A stretch of 64,000 nucleotides of DNA from Streptomyces sp. SN-593 (GTDB lineage: Bacteria > Actinomycetota > Actinomycetes > Streptomycetales > Streptomycetaceae): assembly GCF_016756395.1 (NCBI RefSeq), contig NZ_AP018365.1, positions 2,859,501 to 2,923,500 of the forward strand. The letters run 5' to 3'. This document shows positions 34,467-43,011 of this stretch, one piece after another. Under the pieces are notes generated by a model. That model did not search any database and was not told the origin of the DNA. It was given only the letters and a program-made list of their open reading frames with translations. Position numbers and translations under genes: made by a program. The stretch's first letter is position 1, and every line of letters starts with the position of its first letter.

Positions 34467-35804
34467 ATGCGCACTTCCGGCAGAACCCGCAGGACCGCCG
34501 TTCTCGCGGTCGCGGGTCTCGCAGCCTGCGCGACCCTGATCACCGGTTGCGGCAGCAACAGCAAGGACGACAGCAAGGGGGGATCGTCCAACGAGAAGAT
34601 CACGCTGCGCATCGGTGACTTCGGCTCGTTCGGCTACGACGACAAGACGGGCGCGAAGCTCTTCGCCGAGTACCACAAGCTGCACCCGAACATCACCATC
34701 AAGGAAGACAACGTCTCCGACAGCGGCCAGTACTGGAACTCCCTGAAGCTGCACCTCACCCAGAACAGCGGCCTCGACGACATCCAGGCGATCGAGATCG
34801 GCTTCGTGGCGAACGCGACCCAGCCGCAGTACGCGAACAAGTTCGTGGACTTCACCACGGTCAAGGGCTTCGACGCCGGCAACTGGCTGGACTACAAGGA
34901 GAAGGAGGCCACCACCTCCGACGGCAAGATCATCGGTGTCGGCACGGACGTCGGCCCGACCGCGATCTGCTACCGCAAGGACCTGTTCAAGGCAGCCGGG
35001 CTGCCCACCGACCGGGACGCCGTCGCGGCGCTGTGGGCCGGCGACTGGCAGAAGTTCGTGGACGTCGGCAAGCAGTTCAAGGCCAAGTCGCCCAAGGGCG
35101 TCGCCTTCACCGACTCCGCCGGCGGCCTGTTCAACGCGGTGCTCTCCAGCCAGACCACGCAGTACTCCGACCAGAGCGGGAAGTTGATCTACGACTCCAG
35201 CCCGGGCGTGCAGACCGCGTGGAACCTGTCCGCCGAGGCGGTGCAGGACGGACTGACCGCCAAGCTCCAGCAGTTCGACCAGAACAACACCTGGAGCGCG
35301 GCGTTCAAGACCAACAAGTTCGCCACGGTCGCGTGCCCGAGCTGGATGATCGGCCAGGTCGCGGCCGACTCCGGCACCGCCAACAAGGGCAACTGGGACA
35401 TCGCCCAGCCCCCGCAGGCCGGTAACTGGGGCGGCTCCTTCCTCAGCGTCCCGAAGTCCGGCAAGCACGTCGCCGAGGCCGAGGCCCTCGCGCAGTGGCT
35501 GACCGCGCCGGCCCAGCAGGTCAAGGTCTTCCAGAAGTTCGGCAACATCCCGTCGACGAAGGCCGGCCTGGACGACCCCGCGGTGGAGAACACCACCAAC
35601 GACTTCTTCCCCGGCACCCCGATCGGCAAGATCTTCGCCACCACCGCGCACAACATCCAGCCGGCCCCGATCGGTCCGAACGACGGCACCGTGAAGGACA
35701 TCATCACCCAGAACGGCCTGCTCGACATGGAGCAGCGCGGCACCTCGAAGGCCAGTGCGTGGTCGAAGGTGCAGGCCGCAGTCAAGGACCAGGTCGGCAG
35801 CTGA
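34467..35804 (+). CDS. cebE: CebE, cellobiose/cellotriose-binding lipoprotein
   Basis: A 445-residue family 1 extracellular solute-binding protein. The lipoprotein signal runs to lipobox LITGC with Cys28 as the lipid-anchored residue. After a GSNSKDDSKGGSSN tether the mature lobe starts ITLRIGDFGSFGY. The hinge region WIIG-type segments (CPSWMIGQVAADSG) and GNWGGSFLSVPKSGKH fit sugar-binding proteins. It delivers cello-oligosaccharides to CebFG. ATG 34467 has an AAGGAGAG site. The 195-bp gap to cebF holds GC-rich inverted repeats that may lower downstream expression relative to the binding protein (inference). Confidence 0.92.
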   Translation: MRTSGRTRRTAVLAVAGLAACATLITGCGSNSKDDSKGGSSNEKITLRIGDFGSFGYDDKTGAKLFAEYHKLHPNITIKEDNVSDSGQYWNSLKLHLTQNSGLDDIQAIEIGFVANATQPQYANKFVDFTTVKGFDAGNWLDYKEKEATTSDGKIIGVGTDVGPTAICYRKDLFKAAGLPTDRDAVAALWAGDWQKFVDVGKQFKAKSPKGVAFTDSAGGLFNAVLSSQTTQYSDQSGKLIYDSSPGVQTAWNLSAEAVQDGLTAKLQQFDQNNTWSAAFKTNKFATVACPSWMIGQVAADSGTANKGNWDIAQPPQAGNWGGSFLSVPKSGKHVAEAEALAQWLTAPAQQVKVFQKFGNIPSTKAGLDDPAVENTTNDFFPGTPIGKIFATTAHNIQPAPIGPNDGTVKDIITQNGLLDMEQRGTSKASAWSKVQAAVKDQVGS

Positions 35805-35999
35805 CCCCGGGTCGGCAGCCCGTCCCCGGTCCGCGGCCGGCTCCACGCCGCCGGCCGGACCGAGGTCCGTCCGACCGGGTCCCGGCGGTCGCACCGCCGC
35901 CGCTGCGGACCGCCCGGCAGTAACTCCCGCCTGCCGGGCGGTCCGCCCCGCCCCGTCCCCTCCCCGCCCGCTGATTCCCTACCGGAAGGACGGCACCCC

Positions 36000-37007
36000 G
36001 TGGCCACCTCCGTCAGGGCGACGTCCGACGGCAGCCCCCGGTCGTCCCGGACCGACCCCAGCAAGAGCCGCAAGAGCGGCGCCCCCGGCCCGCCCGGCGG
36101 CTGGCGCGCCAAGGCGTTCCGGCTGGACACCAAGGCGTCGCCGTACGCGTACATCGCCCCCTTCTTCCTCTGCTTCGCCGCCTTCGGCCTGTTCCCGCTG
36201 ATCTACACCGGGTGGCTCTCCTTCCACGAGGTCCAACTCGGCACGCACGCCACCTGGGTCGGCTTCGACAACTACACCGCGCTGTGGGACAACAGCTTCT
36301 TCTGGACCGCGCTGCGCAACACCTTCACCCTCGGGGTGATCTCCACGGTGCCGCAGCTGATGATGGCGCTCGGCCTGGCCCACCTGCTCAACTACCAGTT
36401 GCGGGCCCGCGGCTTCTTCCGGGTGGCGATCCTGGCGCCGTACGCCACCTCGATCGCGGCGGCCACGCTGGTCTTCATCCAGCTCTTCAACCCCGACTAC
36501 GGGATGATCAACCAGTTCCTGGGCCACGTCGGCGCCGGGCACGTGCAGTGGAACTCGTCCAAGTGGCCCGCGCAGATAGCGATCTCGGCCATCGTGACCT
36601 GGCGCTGGACGGGGTACAACGCGCTGATCTACCTGGCCGCGATGCAGGCGGTGCCCGCCGACCTGTACGAGGCGGCGGCGCTCGACGGCGCCTCGCGCTG
36701 GCGGCAGTTCGTCAGCGTGACCATCCCGTCGATCCGGCCGACGATCTTCTTCACGATCATCGTGTCCACCATCGGCGCCACCCAGCTCTTCGGCGAGCCG
36801 CTGATGTTCGGCGGCAGCGTGGGCGTCTCCGGCGGCACCGACCACCAGTACCAGACCCTCAGCCTGTACATGTACGACAAGGGCTGGCAGATCGGCGAGC
36901 TGGGCCAGGCGTCCGCGGTGGCCTGGGTGATGCTGCTGATCCTGCTGCTCATCGGCGCGGTGCAGCTGCTCGTCCTGCGGAACAACCGCCGCAAGCTTGG
37001 GAGCTGA
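36000..37007 (+). CDS. cebF: CebF, cello-oligosaccharide ABC permease
   Basis: A 335-residue MalF-type permease with about six membrane segments. It starts after a 45-residue Ser/Arg/Lys-rich cytoplasmic stretch, with [20 protein letters not shown] as the first. The EAA loop is [20 protein letters not shown], docking to the ATPase. GTG 36000 is preceded by GGAAGGA. No ATPase gene is present nearby, as expected, because Streptomyces ceb systems use the shared ATPase MsiK encoded elsewhere. cebG follows after 2 bases. Confidence 0.93.
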   Translation: MATSVRATSDGSPRSSRTDPSKSRKSGAPGPPGGWRAKAFRLDTKASPYAYIAPFFLCFAAFGLFPLIYTGWLSFHEVQLGTHATWVGFDNYTALWDNSFFWTALRNTFTLGVISTVPQLMMALGLAHLLNYQLRARGFFRVAILAPYATSIAAATLVFIQLFNPDYGMINQFLGHVGAGHVQWNSSKWPAQIAISAIVTWRWTGYNALIYLAAMQAVPADLYEAAALDGASRWRQFVSVTIPSIRPTIFFTIIVSTIGATQLFGEPLMFGGSVGVSGGTDHQYQTLSLYMYDKGWQIGELGQASAVAWVMLLILLLIGAVQLLVLRNNRRKLGS

Positions 37008-37009
37008 CG

Positions 37010-37927
37010 ATGGCACAACTCACCCAGCCGATCCCGTCCACCGGGCCCCGGCACTCCTCCCCCGAACCGCGCCGGCGCCGCCGGGTGCGCGCCCACAGCG
37101 CGGGCGGCCAGCAGAAGGCCGGCCCGATCGCGTACGCGCTGGTGATCCTGGCCACGGTGCTGTCGCTGTTCCCGCTGTACTGGACGGTGGTGGCGGCCTC
37201 CCGGACCGACACCGAACTGGTCACGCCGCCCACCCCGTTGCTGCCCGGCAGCCACCTGATCGACAACCTGAAGATCGTGTGGGACCAGGTCGACATGACC
37301 ACGGCCCTGATCAACTCCACCATCGTGGCGGGCTGCGTGGCGCTCAGCACGGTGCTCTTCGCGACGCTCGCCGGATTCGCCTTCGCCAAGCTGGAGTTCC
37401 GCGGCCGCAACGCGCTGCTGACCGTGGTGGTGGCGACCATGACCATCCCGCCACAGCTCACGGTGATCCCGCTCTACCAGATCATCACGAACGTCGGCTG
37501 GGTCGGGCACATCCAGTCGGTGATCCTGCCGTCGCTGGTGGCCGCGTTCGGCGTCTTCTTCATGCGGCAGTTCCTCTCCGAGGCGCTGCCGGTGGAACTC
37601 GTCGAGGCGGCCCGGGTGGACGGGGCGCACAGCCTGCGGATCATCTGGCACGTGGTGTTCCCGATCGCCCGTCCGGCGATGGCGGTGCTCGGCATGCTCG
37701 TCTTCGTGCAGTCCTGGAACGACTTCTTCTGGCCGTTCATCGCGCTGAACCAGCAGAACCCGACGGTGCAGGTGGCCTTGCAGGGCCTGGGCTCCGGCGA
37801 CCACACGATCAACCACGCGGTGGTGGTGTGCGGGGCGCTGGTCGCGACGCTGCCGCTGCTGCTGGTCTTCGCGGTGCTGGGCCGGCAGATCGTCGGCGGG
37901 ATCACCGCCGGCGCGGTCAAGAGCTGA
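37010..37927 (+). CDS. cebG: CebG, cello-oligosaccharide ABC permease
   Basis: A 305-residue MalG-type permease. The first membrane segment ([20 protein letters not shown]) follows a basic 37-residue N-terminus. The EAA loop reads [20 protein letters not shown]. The MalG-like C-terminal signature [16 protein letters not shown] is complete. It pairs with CebF to form the membrane pore. ATG 37010 overlaps the end of a GGGAG ribosome site in the cebF tail. bglC follows after 110 bp. Confidence 0.94.
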   Translation: MAQLTQPIPSTGPRHSSPEPRRRRRVRAHSAGGQQKAGPIAYALVILATVLSLFPLYWTVVAASRTDTELVTPPTPLLPGSHLIDNLKIVWDQVDMTTALINSTIVAGCVALSTVLFATLAGFAFAKLEFRGRNALLTVVVATMTIPPQLTVIPLYQIITNVGWVGHIQSVILPSLVAAFGVFFMRQFLSEALPVELVEAARVDGAHSLRIIWHVVFPIARPAMAVLGMLVFVQSWNDFFWPFIALNQQNPTVQVALQGLGSGDHTINHAVVVCGALVATLPLLLVFAVLGRQIVGGITAGAVKS

Positions 37928-38037
37928 CATCCCCGCGGCCGGCGCGCCCCTTCCCGCGCCTGCCCGGCGCGCGCGGCGTCCGCGCCCCGCACCCCCTCCT
38001 CCCCCGACGACCCCTGATTCCCCTGGAGTCCCCCGCC

Positions 38038-39510
38038 ATGACAGCAGTCCGTTCGCAGAGCGCGGAGGCAGCGGCGAGCCCGGCCGCACTCCGATTCCCC
38101 CCCGGTTTCGTCTGGGGGGCGGCCACCGCGGCCTACCAGGTCGAGGGCGCCGCGGCCGAGGACGGCCGCACCCCGTCGATCTGGGACACCTTCAGCCACA
38201 CCCCCGGCCGGGTCCTCAACGGGGACACCGGGGACATCGCGGCCGACCACTACCACCGGTACCGGGACGACGTCGCGCTGATGCGGGACCTCAACCTGGG
38301 CGCCTACCGCTTCTCGATCTCCTGGTCCCGGGTGCAGCCCACCGGCCGCGGCCCGGCCGTCCAGCGCGGCCTGGACTTCTACCGCCGGCTCGTCGACGAG
38401 CTGCTGGACAAGGGCGTCACCCCCGTCGCCACCCTCTACCACTGGGACCTGCCACAGGAGTTGGAGGACGCCGGCGGCTGGACGGTGCGGGAGACCCCGG
38501 AGCGCTTCGCGGAGTACGCGGAGATCGTCACGCGGGCCCTCGGCGACCGGGTGCCGTACTGGACCACGCTCAACGAGCCGTGGTGCTCGGCGTTCCTCGG
38601 CTACGGGTCGGGGGTGCACGCGCCCGGCCGGACCGAACCGGAGTCGGCGCTGCGGGCGGCGCACCACCTCAACCTCGCCCACGGCCGGGCGATCGGGGTG
38701 CTGCGCTCGGTGCTCCCCGCCACCGCGCGGACCTCGATCACCCTCAACCTGCACCAGGTGCGGGCCCACAGCCGGTCGGACGCCGACCTGGACGCCGCCC
38801 GCCGGATCGACGCGGTCGGCAACCGGGTCTTCCTCGGCCCGATCCTCGGCGACGGCTACCCGGAGGACCTGCTCGCCGACACCGGCCACCTGGTCGACTG
38901 GGACGCGCTGGTCCGGCCGGGCGACCTGGAGGAGATCTCCCGCCCGATCGACCTGCTCGGCATCAACTACTACACGCCGACGCTGGTCTCCGACGGCCGC
39001 GAGAGCCCCGACCTGCCGCGCGAGGACGGCCACGGCGCGAGCGACCACTCGCCCTGGCCCGGGTCCGAGCACGTCGCCTTCCACCTGTCGCCCGGCGAGA
39101 CCACCGCGATGCGCTGGGCGGTCGACGCGACCGGCCTGTACGACCTGCTGATGCGCGTCCACCGCGAACACCCCGACGTGGCGATGATGGTCACCGAGAA
39201 CGGTGCCGCCTACGACGACTACATCTCGCCCGAGGGCACCATCAACGACCCGCGGCGGATCGCGTACCTGCGCGGCCACCTCTCGGCGGTGCACCGCGCG
39301 CTCGCCGACGGCGCCGACGTCCGCGGCTACTTCCTGTGGTCGCTGCTGGACAACTTCGAGTGGTCCTACGGCTACAGCAAGCGCTTCGGCGCGGTGTACG
39401 TCGACTTCGGCACCCAGCGCCGCATCCCCAAGCAGAGCGCCCACTGGTACGCCGAGGTGGCGCGCGACAACGTCCTTCCGGATCCGCCGGAGGAGGCCGG
39501 CAGGTCCTGA
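38038..39510 (+). CDS. bglC: GH1 beta-glucosidase
   Basis: A 490-residue family 1 glycosidase without a signal peptide, so it acts in the cytoplasm on imported cello-oligosaccharides. Acid/base Glu180 lies in TLNEPW and nucleophile Glu387 in [10 protein letters not shown]. Typical [23 protein letters not shown] and [13 protein letters not shown] motifs form the glucose subsite. It is collinear with cebEFG and probably in the same transcript, as in other Streptomyces. ATG 38038 is the only plausible start. Its product glucose enters central metabolism. Confidence 0.96.
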   Translation: MTAVRSQSAEAAASPAALRFPPGFVWGAATAAYQVEGAAAEDGRTPSIWDTFSHTPGRVLNGDTGDIAADHYHRYRDDVALMRDLNLGAYRFSISWSRVQPTGRGPAVQRGLDFYRRLVDELLDKGVTPVATLYHWDLPQELEDAGGWTVRETPERFAEYAEIVTRALGDRVPYWTTLNEPWCSAFLGYGSGVHAPGRTEPESALRAAHHLNLAHGRAIGVLRSVLPATARTSITLNLHQVRAHSRSDADLDAARRIDAVGNRVFLGPILGDGYPEDLLADTGHLVDWDALVRPGDLEEISRPIDLLGINYYTPTLVSDGRESPDLPREDGHGASDHSPWPGSEHVAFHLSPGETTAMRWAVDATGLYDLLMRVHREHPDVAMMVTENGAAYDDYISPEGTINDPRRIAYLRGHLSAVHRALADGADVRGYFLWSLLDNFEWSYGYSKRFGAVYVDFGTQRRIPKQSAHWYAEVARDNVLPDPPEEAGRS

Positions 39511-39521
39511 GGGGCGCAAAG

Positions 39522-39565
39522 GGGCTCCGGCCGCCGCGAACGAGGGTGCGCGGCGACCGGAGCCC
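39522..39565 (+). terminator. Terminator-like hairpin after bglC
   Basis: Outer arms GGGCTCCGG/CCGGAGCCC with an inner GCCGCG/CGCGGC stem. It begins 11 bp after the bglC stop. Confidence 0.65.
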
Positions 39566-39605
39566 GCCGCCGTCCTGCCTCGTGGGGGTGGGGCAGGAAG
39601 GCGGC
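39566..39605 (-). terminator. Terminator-like hairpin after the chitinase
   Basis: GCCGCC-G-TCCTGCC pairs with GGCAGGA-A-GGCGGC (one internal mismatch). It lies 16 bp past the chitinase stop and back-to-back with the bglC hairpin. Confidence 0.65.
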
Positions 39606-39621
39606 CGGACCCGCGGCGGGG

Positions 39622-41097
39622 TCAGCCGGTGTAGGCGCCGAGCGCCTTGGCGAAGTCGCCGTCGGACTGGGTGACGGAGCTGCAGGTGGCGTCGGCGTGG
39701 CTCTGCGCGCCGCCGGGGCATTGCTTGTCGCGGGTGGCGGACCACATCGACAGCCAGGCCAGGCCCTTGGATGTCGCGAAGTCGGCGAGCGCGCCGGCGT
39801 CGGCGACGGTGAAGGTCTCGCTGGCGACGTCGTTGACGCCGATCATCGGCGTGACGGCGACCGCGTGCCAGGCGGCGTCGTCGGACAGCTCGAGCACGCT
39901 CTTGACCTGGGCCTGCGTGGCGGTGGCGGCGTCGATGGCGTACTGCCCCATGTCACCGGTGTAGGAGGAGCCGTAGTCCATCGCCATGATGTCGACGGCG
40001 TGCACGGCGACGCCGTTGCTCTTGGCGTCCGACAGCACGTCGACGCCGTCCTGGGTGAGGCCGCTGGGCATCGCGGGCAGCGTGTAGGAGACCTCCAGGC
40101 CGCTGTGGCTCGCCTGGAGCAGCGCGATCGCCTGCGCCCTGCGGGTGTCGGCCGCGGTGTCGGCCAGCGCGCCGCCCTCGACGTCGAAGTCGACCTTGGT
40201 GAGCCGGTAGGCGTCGACCACCTTGCCGTAGGCGGCCGCGAGGTCGCTCGCCGAGGAGCAGGCGGCGGCCAGTTCGGTGCCGTTGGCGCCGCCGAAGGAG
40301 ACGCGCACGTCGCCGCCCGCGGCGCGGACGGCGCCGATCTGGGCGGCCACCGCGTCGCTGTCGAGATCGGTGACGCCGCCCCACTTCGGGGTGCAGCCGC
40401 CGCCGGAGACGACGAAGGCGAGGTTGAACTGCCTGGTCCCGTCGGCCTTCATCGCGCCCGTCAGGTCGTAGGCGGGGTAGAGCGAGGTGTCGACGTAAGG
40501 GGCGAACCCGCCGGAGGCGGCCCCGCCGGTCCCGGCGGTGGGGGTCCCCGAGGTGGGGGCGGCCGTCGGGGTGGCGGTGGGAGTCCGCGTGGGCTGCGCG
40601 GTGGGGGTGGCGGTGTCGGTGGGACGGCCGGTGGGCGCGGTGGTCGGGTCGTCGTCCACCGAGCACTTGGCGCCGTTGATGGTGCAGTCGGCCGGCGCGG
40701 CGGAGGGCCCGGTGCCGCCGGAGACGTTCGCGGTGAAGCCGACCTGCGCCGTCGCGCCGGGGGCGAGGGTGTGGTCCCAGCTCTCCGGGGTGACCGTCAC
40801 GGTCTGCCCGGACACGGTGTAGCGGCCGTTCCACAGCGTGCCGACGGTGGTGCCGGCCGGCAGCCGGAAGGTGAGCGTCCAGCCGTCCAGCGGACTGCCG
40901 GACGCGTTGCTGATGTCGTACTGCCCGGTGAAGCCGGTGCTCCAGTCGCTGGTCGTGGTGTAGGCCGCCGCGACGGTGGCCGCGCTCGCGGAGCCGGCGA
41001 AGGCGAACGCGCCGCCGGCGGCGGCCGCGGCGGCGGTGATCGCGCAGAGCACCTGCGTCCGGCGGCCGGGACGGCGGCGGTGGGTGGTGGGTGCCAT
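39622..41097 (-). CDS. Secreted GH18 chitinase with N-terminal CBM2
   Basis: 491 residues. The signal peptide (1-39) has an RRRPGRR start and ends GSASA. The CBM2 domain (40-146) contains TSDWSTGFTGQYDIS and TLWNGRY. A Pro/Thr linker with repeated PTxTPT units (150-192) leads to the GH18 domain (198-491). The catalytic DxDxE is at Asp303, Asp305 and Glu307 (KVDFDVEGG), and SFGGANG is the second GH18 strand. It is a processive or exo-acting chitinase of the short actinomycete type; the substrate is chitin, perhaps with cellulose-surface binding through CBM2. ATG 41097. No DasR or CebR site was found upstream. Confidence 0.9.
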   Translation of the reverse strand: MAPTTHRRRPGRRTQVLCAITAAAAAAGGAFAFAGSASAATVAAAYTTTSDWSTGFTGQYDISNASGSPLDGWTLTFRLPAGTTVGTLWNGRYTVSGQTVTVTPESWDHTLAPGATAQVGFTANVSGGTGPSAAPADCTINGAKCSVDDDPTTAPTGRPTDTATPTAQPTRTPTATPTAAPTSGTPTAGTGGAASGGFAPYVDTSLYPAYDLTGAMKADGTRQFNLAFVVSGGGCTPKWGGVTDLDSDAVAAQIGAVRAAGGDVRVSFGGANGTELAAACSSASDLAAAYGKVVDAYRLTKVDFDVEGGALADTAADTRRAQAIALLQASHSGLEVSYTLPAMPSGLTQDGVDVLSDAKSNGVAVHAVDIMAMDYGSSYTGDMGQYAIDAATATQAQVKSVLELSDDAAWHAVAVTPMIGVNDVASETFTVADAGALADFATSKGLAWLSMWSATRDKQCPGGAQSHADATCSSVTQSDGDFAKALGAYTG

Positions 41098-41254
41098 GGC
41101 TGCCTGCCTTGCACTCGGGGGGTGGGGGCGGGCAGCACGCTAGCGGGCGCCGAACGGACAAAAAGCCAGTTCAGGACCACCGGGCGGGTTCTTAGGGCGG
41201 GCTTAAGGAAGTGGAAGGGGCGGCTTAACGCTCGGCGCCGCGCGGCGCCCGGGA

Positions 41255-41971
41255 TCAGGAGTTCCGGGACGACACCAGGTGCGCGAAGACGACCACGTTC
41301 GCCTCGTAGTCCTGCTTCTTGCGGTCGAACACGCCGCCGCAGGTGATGATGCGCAGTTGGGCGTCGGGGGTGTCGCCGTAGACCCGCTGGTCGGGGAAGT
41401 CGCCCTTGGAGAAGGTGTCGACCTCGTCGACGGAGAAGGTGGCGATCGAGCCGTCGGCGCGGGTGATGTCCACCGCGTCGCCCTTCTTGAGGTAGGGCAG
41501 CAGGTAGAAGACCGCGGGGCCGGTCTTGGTGTCCACGTGGCCGGCCACGACCGCGTTGCCGCGCTCGCCGGGGGTGGCGCCGTCCTTGTACCAGCCGGCG
41601 AGGTTGCGGTCGGTGTCGGGCGGCGGCTGGAGCACTCCGGTGGCGTCCATGGACATCGGGGCGAAGGGGGCGTTCACCCCGATGCTCTGGATGGAGATCC
41701 GGGTCGGCTCGGAACGCGGCAGCGACGGTCCGGTGGTCGGCCGCATCGTGACCACCGGGTCGCTCGACGGCGCCGGGGCGGCGCTCGCCGTGGACACGGG
41801 CGCCGGGGCCCCGATCGCGGTGTCCGCGCTGGAGGAGTCGAAGGAGCGGAACACCAGGAACGCGCCGAGCAGGGCCGCGGCGGCGGCCCAGCGCAGGACC
41901 CGGGCGCCGCTGTCCCGCGCCGGCGGCGCGTCCGCTGTCCGGGGCTCGCGCCCGGGCTGCTGCGTGCTCAT
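41255..41971 (-). CDS. Class F sortase
   Basis: 238 residues. An N-terminal cytoplasmic stretch is followed by one membrane anchor (about 29-45) and an Ala/Pro/Ser linker. The sortase barrel starts ISIQSIGVNAPF. The catalytic His is in VVAGHVDT and the catalytic Cys in LRIITCGGVFD; the Arg-containing RKKQDYEANVVVFAHL closes the barrel. Class F enzymes are the actinobacterial group whose substrates are largely undefined. ATG 41971. It lies downstream of, and in the same direction as, a small exported membrane protein (42249-42686), a likely partner. Confidence 0.9.
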   Translation of the reverse strand: MSTQQPGREPRTADAPPARDSGARVLRWAAAAALLGAFLVFRSFDSSSADTAIGAPAPVSTASAAPAPSSDPVVTMRPTTGPSLPRSEPTRISIQSIGVNAPFAPMSMDATGVLQPPPDTDRNLAGWYKDGATPGERGNAVVAGHVDTKTGPAVFYLLPYLKKGDAVDITRADGSIATFSVDEVDTFSKGDFPDQRVYGDTPDAQLRIITCGGVFDRKKQDYEANVVVFAHLVSSRNS

Positions 41972-42184
41972 GGGGGTGCTGCCCTTCTGACGGTCCGCGG
42001 GATACGGGAGGAGGTGCGGTCGTGCGGTCGTGCGGTCGTGCGGTCGGGGCGGGGCGGCCCGCGCGCCGGGGACGGGTGGCGGCGCGGCGGGCGGCGCGGG
42101 CCGGGGAGGGGCCGGGCGGCCGGGCGCGGTGGGGGACGGTGCGCGCCCGGCCGCCGGAACGGGGCCCCGGCGGTTCTTCCGGGA

Positions 42185-42215
42185 GGTGGCCACCGCCGTA
42201 ACGGCGGTGGCCACC
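42185..42215. repeat. 31-base perfect palindrome between the sortase gene and its upstream neighbour
   Basis: Fifteen-base arms GGTGGCCACCGCCGT and their complement around a single central A. It lies 33 bp past the stop of the 145-residue protein gene. It could be a terminator/attenuator that lowers sortase expression. Confidence 0.6.
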
Positions 42216-42248
42216 ACGGTCCGGCCGGGCGGCCGGAGGGCGGACGGG

Positions 42249-42686
42249 TCAGGCGAGGGCGCCGGCCCCGGCCGTGGCACGACGGCGGCGCAGGACGTAC
42301 GCGCCGGCGCCCAGACCGCCGAGCAGCAGCACCGAACCGGCCGCGAGGCTGCTGCCGCCGGCCATCGACATGCCGCCGCCACCGGTGTGCATGCCGCCGT
42401 GCGGCTTGTGCCACTGGCCGCCGTCCGACCCGTGGCCGGCCGTGTCCTGCGCGTCGTGGCCGGTCGCCTCCTGCGAGCCGGCGCTGTCGCTGTCGCTGTC
42501 GGACGAGTGGGTGTACTTACCCGAATCCGACGAGGAGGAGGAAGAAGAGGAAGAGGAGGACGACGACGAGCCCTGGCCGCTCGGGTCGTAGATGCCGACG
42601 GCACCCGCGGCGTGAGCGGCCGGAGCGGCGAGGGCGAGACAGGCGGTGAGCGCGGCTCCGGCCACGAGGGTGCGGGCAGTACGCAT
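42249..42686 (-). CDS. Exported Ser-tract, His/Met-rich membrane-anchored protein
   Basis: 145 residues. A signal peptide (1-26, ending AAHA) is followed by a run of 14 Ser (about 42-55) and an acidic Ser-Asp stretch. A His/Met/Gly segment (HDAQDTAGHGSDGGQWHKPHGG, then MHTGGGGMSM) comes next. The protein ends with a C-terminal hydrophobic span (SLAAGSVLLLGGLGAGAYVL) followed by RRRR. This architecture is like a sortase substrate (hydrophobic span plus basic tail), but no LPxTG or LAxTG pentapeptide is present. Four His and three Met could bind metal. It sits directly upstream of the class F sortase. Function unknown. Confidence 0.75.
   Translation of the reverse strand: MRTARTLVAGAALTACLALAAPAAHAAGAVGIYDPSGQGSSSSSSSSSSSSSSDSGKYTHSSDSDSDSAGSQEATGHDAQDTAGHGSDGGQWHKPHGGMHTGGGGMSMAGGSSLAAGSVLLLGGLGAGAYVLRRRRATAGAGALA
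42528..42569 (-). repeat. Triplet repeat encoding 14 serines
   Basis: Forty-two bases of TCN codons (TCG, TCC, TCT mixed), read as a purine-rich GGA/AGA/CGA run on the plus strand. A possible slippage tract. Confidence 0.85.
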
Positions 42687-43011
42687 GGGGACGATTCCTT
42701 CCGGCGACGACGTGCGCCGGCTGACAACGTGTCAGCCCGACAAGCGCAGTGACGACAAGATCACCGTCAGCCAGCCGTGCCGGGACCGCCACCGGAGACG
42801 GCCGCATGAGGGTGACCGCATCCGCTCTTCGGGTGGCAGGCACCGCCACCTGCCTGTTTCGGCCACCCCCCAGGGGCGGGGCAGCCGCCCGCCGGCGGCC
42901 CCGGCCCGCACAGTGGGTACGCGGCGACGCCCGCAGGCCGCGCCCGGGCCGGCGCCTGAAGGCCCTTCAGGCGCCGGGGGCCGGCCGCCATCCCCGAGCG
43001 AGAGGACCTCC
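42687..43011. other. Divergent promoter region before the multicopper oxidase
   Basis: 325 bp without a gene. It holds CAGGCA-N8-TGCCTG near 42838-42858 and the large palindrome at 42949-42977. Otherwise nothing recognisable; no copper-box motif was found by eye. Confidence 0.5.
42949..42977. repeat. 29-base perfect palindrome upstream of the multicopper oxidase
   Basis: Fourteen-base arms (CCGGCGCCTGAAGG and its complement) around one C. It ends 34 bp before the start codon, so it would lie in the leader or overlap the promoter. Confidence 0.65.

Noticed and set aside
42249..42686. LPxTG sorting signal in the protein next to the sortase
   Set aside because: No LPxTG, LAxTG or similar pentapeptide precedes the hydrophobic span. 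Only the span and basic tail fit.
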